Of a stretch of 64,000 bases of DNA, positions 34,037 to 42,909 are shown in pieces (the first letter of the stretch is position 1; each line of letters starts with the position of its first letter). This stretch comes from Streptomyces mangrovi (lineage in GTDB: Bacteria > Actinomycetota > Actinomycetes > Streptomycetales > Streptomycetaceae), in NCBI RefSeq assembly GCF_900114215.1, contig NZ_FOSG01000001.1, positions 434,001 through 498,000 on the forward strand. Direction: 5' to 3'. The translations under genes were made by a program, and so were the position numbers. The notes beneath the pieces were generated by a model. The model saw only the letters and a program-made list of their open reading frames with translations, did not search any database and was not told where the DNA came from.

Positions 34037-36856
34037 ATGGCTGCCACGCGTACCGGCGACCGTACCCGCGTCACGACGAACACGGCCGCGGAAGACCTCG
34101 AAGGGCTGCTGCTGCGGCGCCTGTCCACGGTGTACGTCGCCGGCGCCCCGGCGGACGGCGGAGCACACGGCGGACAGGCCGGACCCCGGGGGAACGCCGA
34201 AGGGCTGACCGCCCTGGAGGCCGACCTCGCCGGACGCGGCTACGTCCTGACCGCCCCGCTGCGCTCCGCGCTCGCCGCCCTGCCGCCGGCCGGTCTGGCG
34301 GAGCACGGCATCCGCCTGCTCGGCCGGATCGACGCGCTCCTCGGCGCCGACCGCCGCCACGAACCGCTCTTCCGCCACTTCCCCGACTCCGTGCCCGACC
34401 ACGCGCACAGCCTGTACAGCGAGCGCATCCTGGCCTTCCTGCTCTCCCAGCCGCACCAGCCGTGTGTGGTGTGCGGACGCACCGGCGACATCGGCGCGCT
34501 CGCGCCGTGCGCCCATCTGGTGTGCTCCGAGTGCCTGCGCGACACCACCGTGCCGTGCGGTTGCGAGGAGGGCGTCGACTTCTTCGCCCCCTGCTGCCCG
34601 CTGTGCCTGACCGCCGTGACCGGCCGGGCGACCCCCTGTCCGGACCCCACCGCGCCGCGACCGGACTTCCGCGCCCCGGCCGGGGCGCGGAAGCGGCAGA
34701 CCGTGCCGGAGGACGCGTCGCTGCGCCCGCTGCGGCTGGGCGAGGAGGCGGGAACGCGGGCGGCCGCACGCGCGGTGCTGGCCGGTCTGCTGGCCCGGCG
34801 CACCCCGCTGTCCCCGCAGGACCGCGACGACCTGACCGCCCTGCTGCCGCACACCGGCCCCGGTCTGGACTGGCTGCCGGAGGAGATCCCGGTGCGCGAG
34901 ACCAGGGCCGCGGTCCTGGCCGCGCTGCTGCGCGCCCCCGAGACCGCCGCGTCCGCGCGGGAGGTGCTGCGCGACCACCTCGACACCGCCACCGACGTGC
35001 TGCGCCTGATGTGGGCGTACTCCGGCGGCGAGCCGGATCTGCTGGAACCGCCGCGCCTGCGCTCGCTGCCGCGCCCACTGCGCCGCGAACTCCTCGGCGT
35101 GCTCGACGCCCTGCCGCCGGAATCGGTGGCCGAGGACATGCTGCGCCGGCCCCCGGCGTGGAAGCGCGCGGGCGAGGTGCTGCACCCGTTCGAGTACCGC
35201 AACCGCTTCCCGCGCGCCGCCGCGGCGTTCGCCGCCGTGCGCGGCACCGACCTGACGGCGGCGCGGTCCGAGTGGCTGCTGGAGGCCGCGACCGCCCTCG
35301 CCGACGACCGGACGCGGCTGGTCTCGGGCCGTCCCGGCGGGGCCGTCCGGCTGGCGGTGCGGACGTTCGCCTCCGAGGCCGAGGGGCTGCTGGCCCGCGG
35401 GGACACCGCGGGCGCCACCGCGCTGCTGCTGCGCCGCCCCGGCGAGCTGGTGCGCCGCCTGCACCAGTTGCTGCGTGTTCACAGCATGTGGAACGCGGGC
35501 GGCGAGAACGCCCCCGCCCTCCCGCCGGGGCTGCTCGACGGCCTTCCCGCCGCTCTGCGCCGCGTCGGCCCCGGGCCGCTGCTGGGCGCCTGGGGACGGT
35601 TGCGCGCCCCGCACGAGGTCGGCGAGCGGCGGGTGTTCTTCCCGCGCGGCGCCATCGCCCTGGCCCACGGTGTCGACGACCACGCCCCGCCGGTGCCGCG
35701 CGCCGCGGCGGCCGCGGTGTGCGTGCCGCTGGAGGCCGAACTGATGCGCCGCGCAAGCGAGTCGGCGGGCGAACCGTCCGGCGTGTCCGTTCTGGACGCC
35801 GCGCTGGCCGATCTGGCGGTGCCGTTCGCCGAGCGGGCCGCGTCCAGGAGCCTGGTGACCCTGCCGCGCGGCAGCCGCCGCCCGCTGCCCGACAGCGGAC
35901 GGCTGCGGCTGTTCCTGCACTGGACGGAACCGCGGGGGCAGCGCGTCGACCTGGACCTGTCGGTGGCGCTGTACGACGCGCGGTGGCGCTTCGTCGGCCT
36001 GTGCGACTACACCCGTCTGGTCTTCGGTGCCCGCGCCGCCGTCCACTCCGGCGACTTCACCTCCGCGCCGCCGCCGCACGGCTCGACGGAGTTCGTCGAC
36101 CTGGACACGCCCGCGCTGGCCCGGGCCGGCGCCCGGTACGCGGTGGTCGTGGTCTTCAGCTACAACGATGTGCCGTTCGACGACCTGGCCGAAGCGTTCG
36201 CGGGCTTCATGCCTCTGGCCGAGCGCGGCCGGGAGCATGACCGGGGCCGCGGCCGCGGCCGCATGTACGACCCCCGCCGGGTCCGGCAGCGCTTCGACCT
36301 GGCCGGGAACGCCCGAGTGTGCGTACCCATGGTCCTGGACCTGCGGGAGCGCGACGGCCTGTGGACGGACGCCAACCTGTCGGCGGCCGGCGGTCTGCAC
36401 AACGTGTACCGCCACCGCGACCGCCTGGGCCGGCTCGCCTCCGATCTGAACGCCCATTTCGCCTCCGGCGCCCGCGCGACCGTCTGGGACCTGGCCGTCC
36501 GCCTGGCCGCGGCGGCCTCCCCGCGGGTGTGGGTCCGCTCGGCCGACGGGCTCTTCCTGGACCACTACCGGATCGGGGAGTGGGAGAGCGCGGACGGTTT
36601 CGCCACCCGGATCGCGGAGGGATACCCGGACGAACGGCACACCGGCACCCCGGCGCGGAACGCCCGGCTCCTCGCGGACTCCACAGGCGCGGACGTCCGC
36701 TTCGCGGCCCTGGTCGACAGCGATGTGCCCGCCCGGTGGGAGGACTGCCTGCTGTACCGCCTCTTCCCCGGCCCCCTGGACGCCGGGCTCGGCCCGGACG
36801 CCCGCCTCCTGACCGCCTCCGACCTCCTGACCCGCTTCGCCCCGGACGGCGGGTGA
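34037..36856 (+). CDS. RING-finger protein with C-terminal TerD-like domain (MXAN_6230/SCO0854 family)
   Basis: A 939-residue cytoplasmic protein. Residues about 143-193 are a bacterial RING-like zinc cluster: CVVCGRTGDIGALAPCAHLVCSECL, then CGCEEGVDFFAPCCPLCL, i.e. eight metal ligands. A long helical region follows. Residues about 622-727 are TerD-like: RLFLHWTEPRGQRVDLDLSV, YDARWRFVGLCDYTRLVFG, AVHSGDFTSAPPPHGSTEFVDLD and YAVVVVFSYNDVPFDDLAEAFAGFM. This pairing is the MXAN_6230/SCO0854 type as I remember it. Burroughs and colleagues proposed that RING and Ter proteins form a stress or phage-response network; its role here is unknown. The gene is alone; a 14-bp tandem repeat covers its stop codon. 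Confidence 0.85.
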   Translation: MAATRTGDRTRVTTNTAAEDLEGLLLRRLSTVYVAGAPADGGAHGGQAGPRGNAEGLTALEADLAGRGYVLTAPLRSALAALPPAGLAEHGIRLLGRIDALLGADRRHEPLFRHFPDSVPDHAHSLYSERILAFLLSQPHQPCVVCGRTGDIGALAPCAHLVCSECLRDTTVPCGCEEGVDFFAPCCPLCLTAVTGRATPCPDPTAPRPDFRAPAGARKRQTVPEDASLRPLRLGEEAGTRAAARAVLAGLLARRTPLSPQDRDDLTALLPHTGPGLDWLPEEIPVRETRAAVLAALLRAPETAASAREVLRDHLDTATDVLRLMWAYSGGEPDLLEPPRLRSLPRPLRRELLGVLDALPPESVAEDMLRRPPAWKRAGEVLHPFEYRNRFPRAAAAFAAVRGTDLTAARSEWLLEAATALADDRTRLVSGRPGGAVRLAVRTFASEAEGLLARGDTAGATALLLRRPGELVRRLHQLLRVHSMWNAGGENAPALPPGLLDGLPAALRRVGPGPLLGAWGRLRAPHEVGERRVFFPRGAIALAHGVDDHAPPVPRAAAAAVCVPLEAELMRRASESAGEPSGVSVLDAALADLAVPFAERAASRSLVTLPRGSRRPLPDSGRLRLFLHWTEPRGQRVDLDLSVALYDARWRFVGLCDYTRLVFGARAAVHSGDFTSAPPPHGSTEFVDLDTPALARAGARYAVVVVFSYNDVPFDDLAEAFAGFMPLAERGREHDRGRGRGRMYDPRRVRQRFDLAGNARVCVPMVLDLRERDGLWTDANLSAAGGLHNVYRHRDRLGRLASDLNAHFASGARATVWDLAVRLAAAASPRVWVRSADGLFLDHYRIGEWESADGFATRIAEGYPDERHTGTPARNARLLADSTGADVRFAALVDSDVPARWEDCLLYRLFPGPLDAGLGPDARLLTASDLLTRFAPDGG

Positions 36857-36894
36857 CGGACGGCGGGTGACGGGCGGCGGGTGACGGGTGACGG
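36846..36894. repeat. 14-bp tandem repeat over the RING gene stop
   Basis: Three units of ACGGCGGGTGACGG (third begins G) and a partial fourth. The TGA stop of the RING protein is in the first unit, so slippage would only lengthen the trailer. Confidence 0.7.
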
Positions 36895-36970
36895 CTGATC
36901 ACCGGCCGGGGTCCCCTGGGCCCCTCGGCGGCCCCTGCGGGCCCCGACGGGTCCGACGGGTCCGGCCGTC

Positions 36971-37654
36971 TCAGCCCGCCGAGCCCGCCGCCCGGTGCGC
37001 CACATCAAGGATGATCTTGTTCTTGCCCGTGGTCACCCGGAAGCCCGCCGGGCCGTCTCCTTCGGGGTCGACGCCGACGCCGAAGAGCGTCTCGCCCTCG
37101 AAGTAGCTCACCAGCCGCAGCTCGCGGATGACGGGGGTGTTCCTGCCGCCGTCGTCGAAGTCGGGGTCGGGCACGGACCGGAGGAAGGAGATCTTCAGAT
37201 CCTGGTCGCCCTTGAGGGGGATGACGTCGCCGGAACCGTCCTGGTGCAGGGTGTCCACGTACTCGGCCACGAACCTGGGGGTGCCCTTGTCGAAGTCGAA
37301 GACGACCCGGTCGTAGGTGTCGTGGATGCCCACCCGCACCCCGCGCAGCTCCGGGAAGTCGTTCACCCCCGCGTCCCGGGCGGCCCCCGTCCTGCGGGAG
37401 GTGTCGCGCAGCACCACGCTCTCCTCCCCGCCCCCGGGCGGAGAAGGTGACGGGGAGGCGGACGAGGGCGCGCCGGTGGGCGCGGAGGGCGAGGCGCTCC
37501 CCCCGGCGTCCTCGGACCGTTCGGGCTGTCCGGACCGGTCGGTCGTCGGAGCCGTGCTCACGCCGCCCCCCGTCTCCCCTTCCGCCCCACCGCAGGCCGT
37601 CACGAGGAGGGCCGATGCGAGGGCGATCGCGGTCATGGTCGTACGAGGTGTCAC
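36971..37654 (-). CDS. AMIN-like domain lipoprotein
   Basis: A 227-residue lipoprotein. The GTG at 37654 has AGGAG upstream and gives VTPRTTMTAIALASALLVTACGG, with lipobox LVTAC cleaved before cysteine 21. A Ser/Pro/Gly linker of about 60 residues follows. The folded part (FPELRGVRVGIHDTYDRVVFDFDKGTPRFVAEYVD, NTPVIRELRLVSYFEGETLFGVGV and FRVTTGKNKIILDVAH) is like the AMIN-like domain of Streptomyces lipoproteins; AMIN domains bind peptidoglycan or secretion partners. It would sit on the outer face of the membrane. It is divergent from the PAS-ANTAR gene. Confidence 0.85.
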   Translation of the reverse strand: MTPRTTMTAIALASALLVTACGGAEGETGGGVSTAPTTDRSGQPERSEDAGGSASPSAPTGAPSSASPSPSPPGGGEESVVLRDTSRRTGAARDAGVNDFPELRGVRVGIHDTYDRVVFDFDKGTPRFVAEYVDTLHQDGSGDVIPLKGDQDLKISFLRSVPDPDFDDGGRNTPVIRELRLVSYFEGETLFGVGVDPEGDGPAGFRVTTGKNKIILDVAHRAAGSAG

Positions 37655-37928
37655 TGCGCGCTCCTGAACGTAGGTTGCCGGGCTCCGGGAACCCGCTTGA
37701 TAAGGGTCTGTTGCCGAGTGGGCCGGATGCCAATCACCCAACCCCCACGATCCAGCCAAAGGTGTCGTTCCCGCCGTATTCCCCTCCGGCCCGTACCGTT
37801 CGGGCCTTCCCGCACCGACACCATGGACGAGCCGGCGGCCGGCCGTGAAGCCCCCGGGGCCGGCGGACGGTGGCGGAAGGCACCGCGCGCGGAGGCGGTA
37901 CGTACGCATTGAACGCCGGACTCGGAGC

Positions 37929-38723
37929 ATGAGTAGGGATATGGCTCCGTCTACCCCCTCCCCCGCCGACTTCGAGGCCATATTCCGCGCCACGACCTCA
38001 CCCCTGCTGGTGCTCGGCACCGATCTGGTGGTCCTGGAGGTCAACCGCGCCTGTGAGGAGGCGACGTTCCGCGAGCGGAACGAGGTGGTCGGACGGCACG
38101 TCTTCGACGCCTACCCCGCCAACCCCGACGACCCGGGCGCCGGCGGCGTGCGCGATCTGGACGCCCTGTTCCGGCGCGTCCTGACGACCGGAACGGCCCA
38201 GGCCCTGCCCGTCCTGAAGTACGACGTCCCCTTCGCCGACAGCCCCACCGGCTTCCGCGAGAAGTACTGGAGCCCGATCAGCAGCCCCGTCCTCGACCCC
38301 GGCGGGGAGGTCACGGCGATCCTGCACCACGTCGAGGACGTCACCGGCTTCCACGAGGAACTGGTCCGCATCGAGCGCGCCTACCGGCAGACCGACACCC
38401 CCACGGCCCGCGACCACACGGCCGTCGCCCAGCGCGGTTACGAGCGCCATCTGGCGCAGGCCACGTACGACCTCGGACGGTACCGCGAACTGGAGGAGGA
38501 GGCGTCCCAGCTCCGGCGGGCCATGCGCAGCCGCGCGACGATCGACCAGGCCATCGGCATCGTCCAGGCCGAGCGGCGCTGCGGCCCCGAGGACGCCTTC
38601 CAGATCCTGGTGACCATCTCCCAGCGCACCAACACCAAACTCCGCGACATCGCCGCCGGCCTGGTGAGCCTGGCCGAGACCGACCCGCCGGGGCCCCTCC
38701 TGCCGGACACCGGCGCCCCGTGA
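37929..38723 (+). CDS. PAS-ANTAR RNA-binding antiterminator
   Basis: A 264-residue cytoplasmic regulator. The N-terminal PAS domain (FEAIFRATTSPLLVLGTDLVVLEVNRA to ILHHVEDVTGFHEE) is followed by a coiled coil and an ANTAR domain (EEASQLRRAMRSRATIDQAIGIVQAERRCGPEDAFQILVTISQRTN), which binds paired RNA hairpins to stop termination. It has no response-regulator aspartate, so the PAS domain is the presumed input. I take the ATG at 37929; ATG 37941 is possible. Its last ~50 bases and the following terminator recur 4 kb downstream, at 42644. Confidence 0.87.
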   Translation: MSRDMAPSTPSPADFEAIFRATTSPLLVLGTDLVVLEVNRACEEATFRERNEVVGRHVFDAYPANPDDPGAGGVRDLDALFRRVLTTGTAQALPVLKYDVPFADSPTGFREKYWSPISSPVLDPGGEVTAILHHVEDVTGFHEELVRIERAYRQTDTPTARDHTAVAQRGYERHLAQATYDLGRYRELEEEASQLRRAMRSRATIDQAIGIVQAERRCGPEDAFQILVTISQRTNTKLRDIAAGLVSLAETDPPGPLLPDTGAP

Positions 38724-38900
38724 CGACTCCCCGACGGGCCGTGGCCGCCCCGGGGAGCTCGGGGCGGCCACGGGGACCACGGGGACCACGGAGCCCGGCG
38801 GAGGCCCTGGGTGCGGGACGGCTCGACGGCCGGACGGCTCAGTCGTCCACGGCGTCCATGACGTCGGCGAGGTCGACGAACTTGAAGCCGGTCGCCTCCC
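38672..38900. repeat. direct duplication, left copy
   Basis: Bases 38672-38764 and 38872-38900 reappear, nearly identical, at 42644-42735 and 42758-42786. The left copy covers the end of the ANTAR gene, its terminator and the C-terminal codons of the phytase gene (ATGFKFV), and is the original one since both genes are intact here. Confidence 0.85.
38739..38773. terminator. hairpin between ANTAR and phytase genes
   Basis: A 14-bp perfect stem (CCGTGGCCGCCCCG with its complement) and seven-base loop between convergent stop codons. The duplicate at 42.7 kb has a base change that weakens the stem. Confidence 0.65.
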
Positions 38901-40143
38901 GGCCGTCCTCGGCCGGGGTCTGCCGCCCGTCCTGGACGACGAGCAGGCCGTCCGGATACCGCGCCCCCAGCGGCGCGTTCAGCACGGCGGCGCCGTCGCA
39001 CTCCTCGGAGCCGTCGAGGGCGCGCGAGGCGGCCGTGACACGGAAGCCGCCCTCGTACTCGTTGTCGTCGCCGAGCTCGCGGTCGTAGAGCGCGAAGGTG
39101 TCGTCGCCCTGGCTGGAGGCGATCACGTATCCGTCGCCGTCGCGCTCGGTCAGCAGCGTCAGGCCCTCGACGTCGGCGGCCAGGTGCTCGCCGCCGTAGC
39201 CCGGGTCGGCGCCGGACGGCAGGCACTCGTCGCTCGCCTCGTCGTACGCGGCCGGGACACCGTACTCGCGGACCCTGTCGATCAGTTCGGGCCCGCCGGT
39301 GAGGTCGGCGCGCATCCGCCAGACTCCCACGTCCTCCTGCCCGGCGTAGAGCATTCCGTTCGCCGGGTCGACGACCATGCCCTCGACCTGCGGCATTTCG
39401 CCCGGCTCGCCGCACGGCGACCAGACGGTGCCGTTGGGCAGGCGGAAGGAGGCGGGCAGGTCCAGGGTGCGGACCTCGCGGTAGCCGACGGTGCCGCCGG
39501 CGCGGGGGACGATCTCCAGCAGGGCGACGGTGGTGCGGTTGTTGCGGCTGACCAGGGCGTGGGAGCGGCCCGTCGAGCGGTCGGTCCAGGTGGCCAGGCC
39601 GTAGGCGGTCTCCTCCTCGTTGATCTCCGCCTGGTCGGCGGAGAAGACCGGGGCCGCCGCGGGGTCGGTGACGTCGGTGAGCGGGCCGCCGGGCCGGTCG
39701 CGGTCGATGCGGTAGAAGCGCAGCCGGTCGTGGCCGCGGTCACTGACAACGGCGAGGTCGGCGCGTCCGCCCGGCAGGCGCAGACCGTGCAGGAGGTCGA
39801 CGTTGTTGAAGCGGCCCGGCGCGTCACCGGGCGCGGCGGGCGGGGGCGCGGGGATCGACTGGATCCGCCGGGCACCGAGGTCGTAGACCCGCAGGCCGCC
39901 CTCCTTGGCCGTGGCGACGACCAGGCTGCGGCCGGGGTCGGCGGGGTTGCGCCAGATCGCGGGGTCGTCGGCGTCGGCGTTGCCGCCCTCCTCGTCGTCG
40001 TACAGCGCCTCCGTCTCGGCCCGGGGGGTGACGGAGGGCAGGGCGGACGAGCCGGCCGGGCCCGCGTGGGCGGGCGCGGCGCAGACGGCGAGGGCCGTAC
40101 ACAGCAGCAGGGTCGCCAGTCGGCCTGATCGGCGTACGGGCAC
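38839..40143 (-). CDS. secreted beta-propeller phytase
   Basis: A 434-residue exported 3-phytase of the beta-propeller class, which releases phosphate from phytate. The signal peptide is LATLLLCTALAVCAAPAHAG. The mature protein has the phytase motifs DDPAIWRNPADPGRSLVVAT, NNVDLLHGLRLPGGRADLAVVSDRG, YGLATW, EGMVVDPANGMLYAGQEDVGVWRM, DVEGLTLL and VIASSQGDDTFALYDRE. The GTG at 40143 has GGAGAAG upstream. Calcium binding through acidic loops is expected. It is convergent with the ANTAR gene. No PHO box was found in its short upstream region by eye. Confidence 0.9.
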   Translation of the reverse strand: MPVRRSGRLATLLLCTALAVCAAPAHAGPAGSSALPSVTPRAETEALYDDEEGGNADADDPAIWRNPADPGRSLVVATAKEGGLRVYDLGARRIQSIPAPPPAAPGDAPGRFNNVDLLHGLRLPGGRADLAVVSDRGHDRLRFYRIDRDRPGGPLTDVTDPAAAPVFSADQAEINEEETAYGLATWTDRSTGRSHALVSRNNRTTVALLEIVPRAGGTVGYREVRTLDLPASFRLPNGTVWSPCGEPGEMPQVEGMVVDPANGMLYAGQEDVGVWRMRADLTGGPELIDRVREYGVPAAYDEASDECLPSGADPGYGGEHLAADVEGLTLLTERDGDGYVIASSQGDDTFALYDRELGDDNEYEGGFRVTAASRALDGSEECDGAAVLNAPLGARYPDGLLVVQDGRQTPAEDGREATGFKFVDLADVMDAVDD

Positions 40144-40214
40144 GGGCTTCTCCTCCGGATCGGGGGCGCGGAAACCTCCGAAGGAGCCTGGGCCGAGAGG
40201 GTTACCGGACGGTT

Positions 40215-40454
40215 TCACCCCACCGACGCGCACATGCCCACACCGTGCATTCGGCCCCCGGCGCCACCCCTGTCCGCGCCTCCCAGACTCAGCGCCCCGA
40301 TGCCGGCGATGGCCGCCATGCCCCAGTGGCCCGTACCGCCGCCCGGGCGGCGGGCCGGCGCGACGTTGATCGCGCCCACCACGACCCAGCACAGGGAACC
40401 GAGGGCCTGGAACATCCAGCCCTTCTCCGACGGCCCCGACGGCCCCGACGACAC
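40215..40454 (-). CDS. small membrane protein
   Basis: A 79-residue protein from GTG with a textbook GGGAGGTGATG site. It has two hydrophobic stretches, WMFQALGSLCWVVVGAINVA and WGMAAIAGIGALSLGG, joined by a short PARRPGGGTG loop. It lies 71 bases upstream of the phytase gene and 70 bases after the next small membrane-protein gene, all on one strand. No family is recognised; support is the ribosome site and composition. Confidence 0.6.
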   Translation of the reverse strand: MSSGPSGPSEKGWMFQALGSLCWVVVGAINVAPARRPGGGTGHWGMAAIAGIGALSLGGADRGGAGGRMHGVGMCASVG

Positions 40455-40524
40455 GGCATCACCTCCCCGTGCCCGTCTGCTCTTTCGGCGGGCGGGGAGT
40501 CATCCCCGTGCCGGACGCTCGCGG

Positions 40525-40806
40525 CTATCCGTTGCGCGAAGCTCCCTGCCCGGCTCCGTACGCCCGTCGCGTACGGAGCCGCGAGTCGAAACCCCACAGA
40601 ACGGCGGCCACCCGCCACAGCAGCGCGGCAGCGGACAGGGCGGTGGCGGTGCCCACGACGGCCTTCGCGGCGGAGCCCGCCACACCGAACAGCAGGACCG
40701 GGCTCATCAGGACCAGCCACACCGCCCCCGCCAGGAGGCCCGCGGAGAAGACGGCGTAGCCGATCTCCACCGTGACCGCGTCCCGCTCCTTCTGATCCCG
40801 TGTCAT
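40525..40806 (-). CDS. small two-helix membrane protein (DUF6332-like)
   Basis: A 93-residue protein: MTRDQKERDAVTVEIGYAVF, two hydrophobic helices (SAGLLAGAVWLVLMSPVLLF and AVVGTATALSAAALLWRVAAVLW) and a basic tail. The start RDAVTVEIGYA is a pattern I associate with DUF6332 of Streptomyces. The ATG has GGGGGACGAGGAG ahead. It is divergent from the SpoIIE-type phosphatase gene. Function unknown. Confidence 0.72.
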   Translation of the reverse strand: MTRDQKERDAVTVEIGYAVFSAGLLAGAVWLVLMSPVLLFGVAGSAAKAVVGTATALSAAALLWRVAAVLWGFDSRLRTRRAYGAGQGASRNG

Positions 40807-41119
40807 CTCCTCGTCCCCCCCTGCGCCTACGTGAGGTTTCCCGGACCCCGGAAGCATCGAACCTACCGGCCGGGACCGCGGTACGGCGCCGACCCTCACG
40901 TCCCGCGTACGGCGACCGTCCCGCACCGGTCCTGATCCGGTCCTGCCCCGGGGCGCCCTTCCGTTCGGGTGAACGGGTGCGAGCGCCGCCCCATCGCCCT
41001 GCCGTTTCCGGTGAATTACTGTGACAGGCCAGCCCGAAGGCCCTCAGCGGGACACCTGGTGCGGTGATGCCGGTGAGACGCGCGGGAAGACGGCGCCGTA
41101 GCCGACGAGAGGACGAACC
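40807..41119. other. 313-base divergent promoter region
   Basis: No gene is supported here. It must hold promoters for the small membrane-protein gene and for the phosphatase gene. A short dyad, CCGTTC-GGGT-GAACGG, lies at 40961-40976. I see no clear sigma consensus. Confidence 0.5.
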
Positions 41120-42346
41120 GTGAGCGGTGAGGGCTTGGAGCTGGGCGAGTTGCTGAGTGCGGCCGAGAAGGCATCGCCGGTGGCGTCCGTCGACGTCGTC
41201 GCACGCCATCTGCGGGAACGGTTCGGTGCGCGGTCGGTGTCCTTCCTGATCACCGACATCCAGGGCCGGGAGATGGTGCGCCTGACCGCCCTCGGGCCGG
41301 CCGGAACCGAACGCGGCGCCGAACGGATCCCGGTCGAGGGCAGCGTCTACGACACGGTGCTGCGCGCCCAGCGGCTGCTCCGGGAGCCGGGCGGGGAAGG
41401 CGGGCATCGGGTGATCGCACCGGTCACCAACCGCGGCGACCCCATCGGCTTGCTGGAGATGGTGCTGCCCGGCTCCGACCGGGCGGTCCTGGACCAAGTG
41501 GGCCAGGCCGCGCACGCGCTGGCCTACATCATCGCCACCGACCGGCGCTTCACCGACCTGTATCAGTGGGGCCGGCGCACCGTCCCCGTCAGCCTGGCCG
41601 CCGAGATCCAGCACCAGCTGCTGCCGACGGCCTCCTGCTGCGAGGCGGCTCAGTTCACCGTCGCCGGCGCCCTGGTGCCCGCCGCCGATGTCGGCGGTGA
41701 CACCTACGACTTCGCCCTGGACCGCAACACCCTGCACCTGTCCGTCACCGACGCCATGGGCCACGACATCGACTCCGCCCTGCTGGCCACCTTGGTGGTC
41801 GGTGCCCTGCGCGGCGCCCGCCGCGCGGAGCGTGACCTGCTCGCACAGGCCCGGCAGGCCCACCAGGCCCTGCTGGACAGCGGCCGCGGCGCCCTGGCCA
41901 CCGGACAACTGATCCGCGTCGGTCTCACCGACGGCACCGCCCACCTGGTCAACGCCGGCCACCCCTGGCCGCTGCGCCTGCGCGGCGGAAGCGTGGAGGA
42001 GGTCGCCTTGTCGGTCGACCTGCCCTTCGGCGTCCTCTCACCCGCCGCCTACCGCGTCCAGAGGCTGGACCTGCGCCCCGGCGACAGGCTGCTCCTCCTC
42101 ACCGACGGCATCCAGGAACGGGAGGCAGGGGCCGTCGACCTGCCCGCACTGCTCCACGACACCCGCGGCCTGCACGTCCGGGAGGTCGTCCGGGCCCTGA
42201 CCAGCGCGGTGGAGGACGCCTGCCACGGTGAACTCGGCGACGACGCCACCGTGCTGTGCCTGGACTGGCACGGCACGGACACCGGTACCGGTGCCGGTAC
42301 CGGTACCGGCGAGGAGGTCTCCTCCAGCGGCGCGGACCGCGGGTAG
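41120..42346 (+). CDS. GAF-SpoIIE/PP2C-type serine phosphatase
   Basis: A 408-residue PPM-family phosphatase that would dephosphorylate an anti-sigma-factor antagonist. An N-terminal GAF-like region ([21 protein letters not shown] to [12 protein letters not shown]) precedes the phosphatase domain with [70 protein letters not shown] and [11 protein letters not shown]; the metal-binding aspartates are present. The last residues are encoded by five GT-rich 6-base repeats (ACCGGT type, 42281-42310), giving TGTGAGTGTG. GTG start has GAGAGGA upstream. No kinase or antagonist partner is adjacent. Confidence 0.9.
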   Translation: MSGEGLELGELLSAAEKASPVASVDVVARHLRERFGARSVSFLITDIQGREMVRLTALGPAGTERGAERIPVEGSVYDTVLRAQRLLREPGGEGGHRVIAPVTNRGDPIGLLEMVLPGSDRAVLDQVGQAAHALAYIIATDRRFTDLYQWGRRTVPVSLAAEIQHQLLPTASCCEAAQFTVAGALVPAADVGGDTYDFALDRNTLHLSVTDAMGHDIDSALLATLVVGALRGARRAERDLLAQARQAHQALLDSGRGALATGQLIRVGLTDGTAHLVNAGHPWPLRLRGGSVEEVALSVDLPFGVLSPAAYRVQRLDLRPGDRLLLLTDGIQEREAGAVDLPALLHDTRGLHVREVVRALTSAVEDACHGELGDDATVLCLDWHGTDTGTGAGTGTGEEVSSSGADRG

Positions 42347-42358
42347 AAGGGCCGACGG

Positions 42359-42640
42359 TCACATCGGCATGCCGCTCGGACGGCATACCGGCCGGGGGCG
42401 GACACCCTCTCGGGCCTCGTCGGTGCGGTCGTGGCCGTTCCCGGAGGCCTGGCCGGTGACCAGCCGGGAAGGCGCAGAACCCGCCGGGCGGGTGGTGTCC
42501 ACGGTGAGGTGGAGCCCGGTGCCGCCTTCGCTGTGGGCGGGATGGCCGCGCTGCTCCTCGGCGGCGAAGCGACTGCGCAGAACCTCCGCGACGCGGCGGG
42601 CGGCCTCGGGGGACGCCGCGACGGTACGGACCTCGGCGCG
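42359..42640 (-). pseudogene. 5'-truncated conserved small Streptomyces protein
   Basis: On the minus strand the frame EVRTVAASPEAARRVAEVL, RSRFAAEEQRGHPAHSEGGT, GLHLTVDTTRPAG is protein-like and resembles a small Streptomyces protein I have seen but cannot name. It has no start codon of its own: going upstream the frame passes directly into the duplicated ANTAR/phytase fragment at 42644. The 5' end was thus lost at that junction. It ends at the stop at 42359 with a basic tail. The bases from 42787 to 42909 hold nothing else that I can support besides the next gene's leader. Confidence 0.5.
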
Positions 42641-42643
42641 CCC

Positions 42644-42786
42644 GGCCGAGACCGACCCGCCGGGGCCCCTCCTGCCGGACACCGGCGCCCCGTGACGACT
42701 CCCCGACGGCCGTGGCCGCCCCGGGGAGCTCGGGACGGCCCCGGGGACCACGGGGCCGACGAACTTGAAACCGGTCGCCTCCCGAC
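42644..42786. repeat. direct duplication, right copy (with internal deletion)
   Basis: A near-identical copy of 38672-38764 joined to a copy of 38872-38900; about 110 bases between them are missing. It encodes the terminal AETDPPGPLLPDTGAP of the ANTAR protein out of context, and ATGFKFV of the phytase on the other strand. It lies immediately upstream of the SAMD9-like operon. Confidence 0.85.
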
Positions 42787-42909
42787 AGCCTTCCTCCGCC
42801 CCGCCTTTCCCCCGTTTCCGGGGCCCGGAAGGGACGGAGGTGGTACAAAAACTCCAGCGGCAGGCGCATGGAACGAAGCGGCACATCAGCCGCTCGGAGG
42901 GGGACGCGC

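Noticed and set aside
42281..42310. ACCGGT-type repeats considered as a CRISPR or attachment site
   Set aside because: Six-base units without spacers, inside the end of a phosphatase gene; simple slippage.
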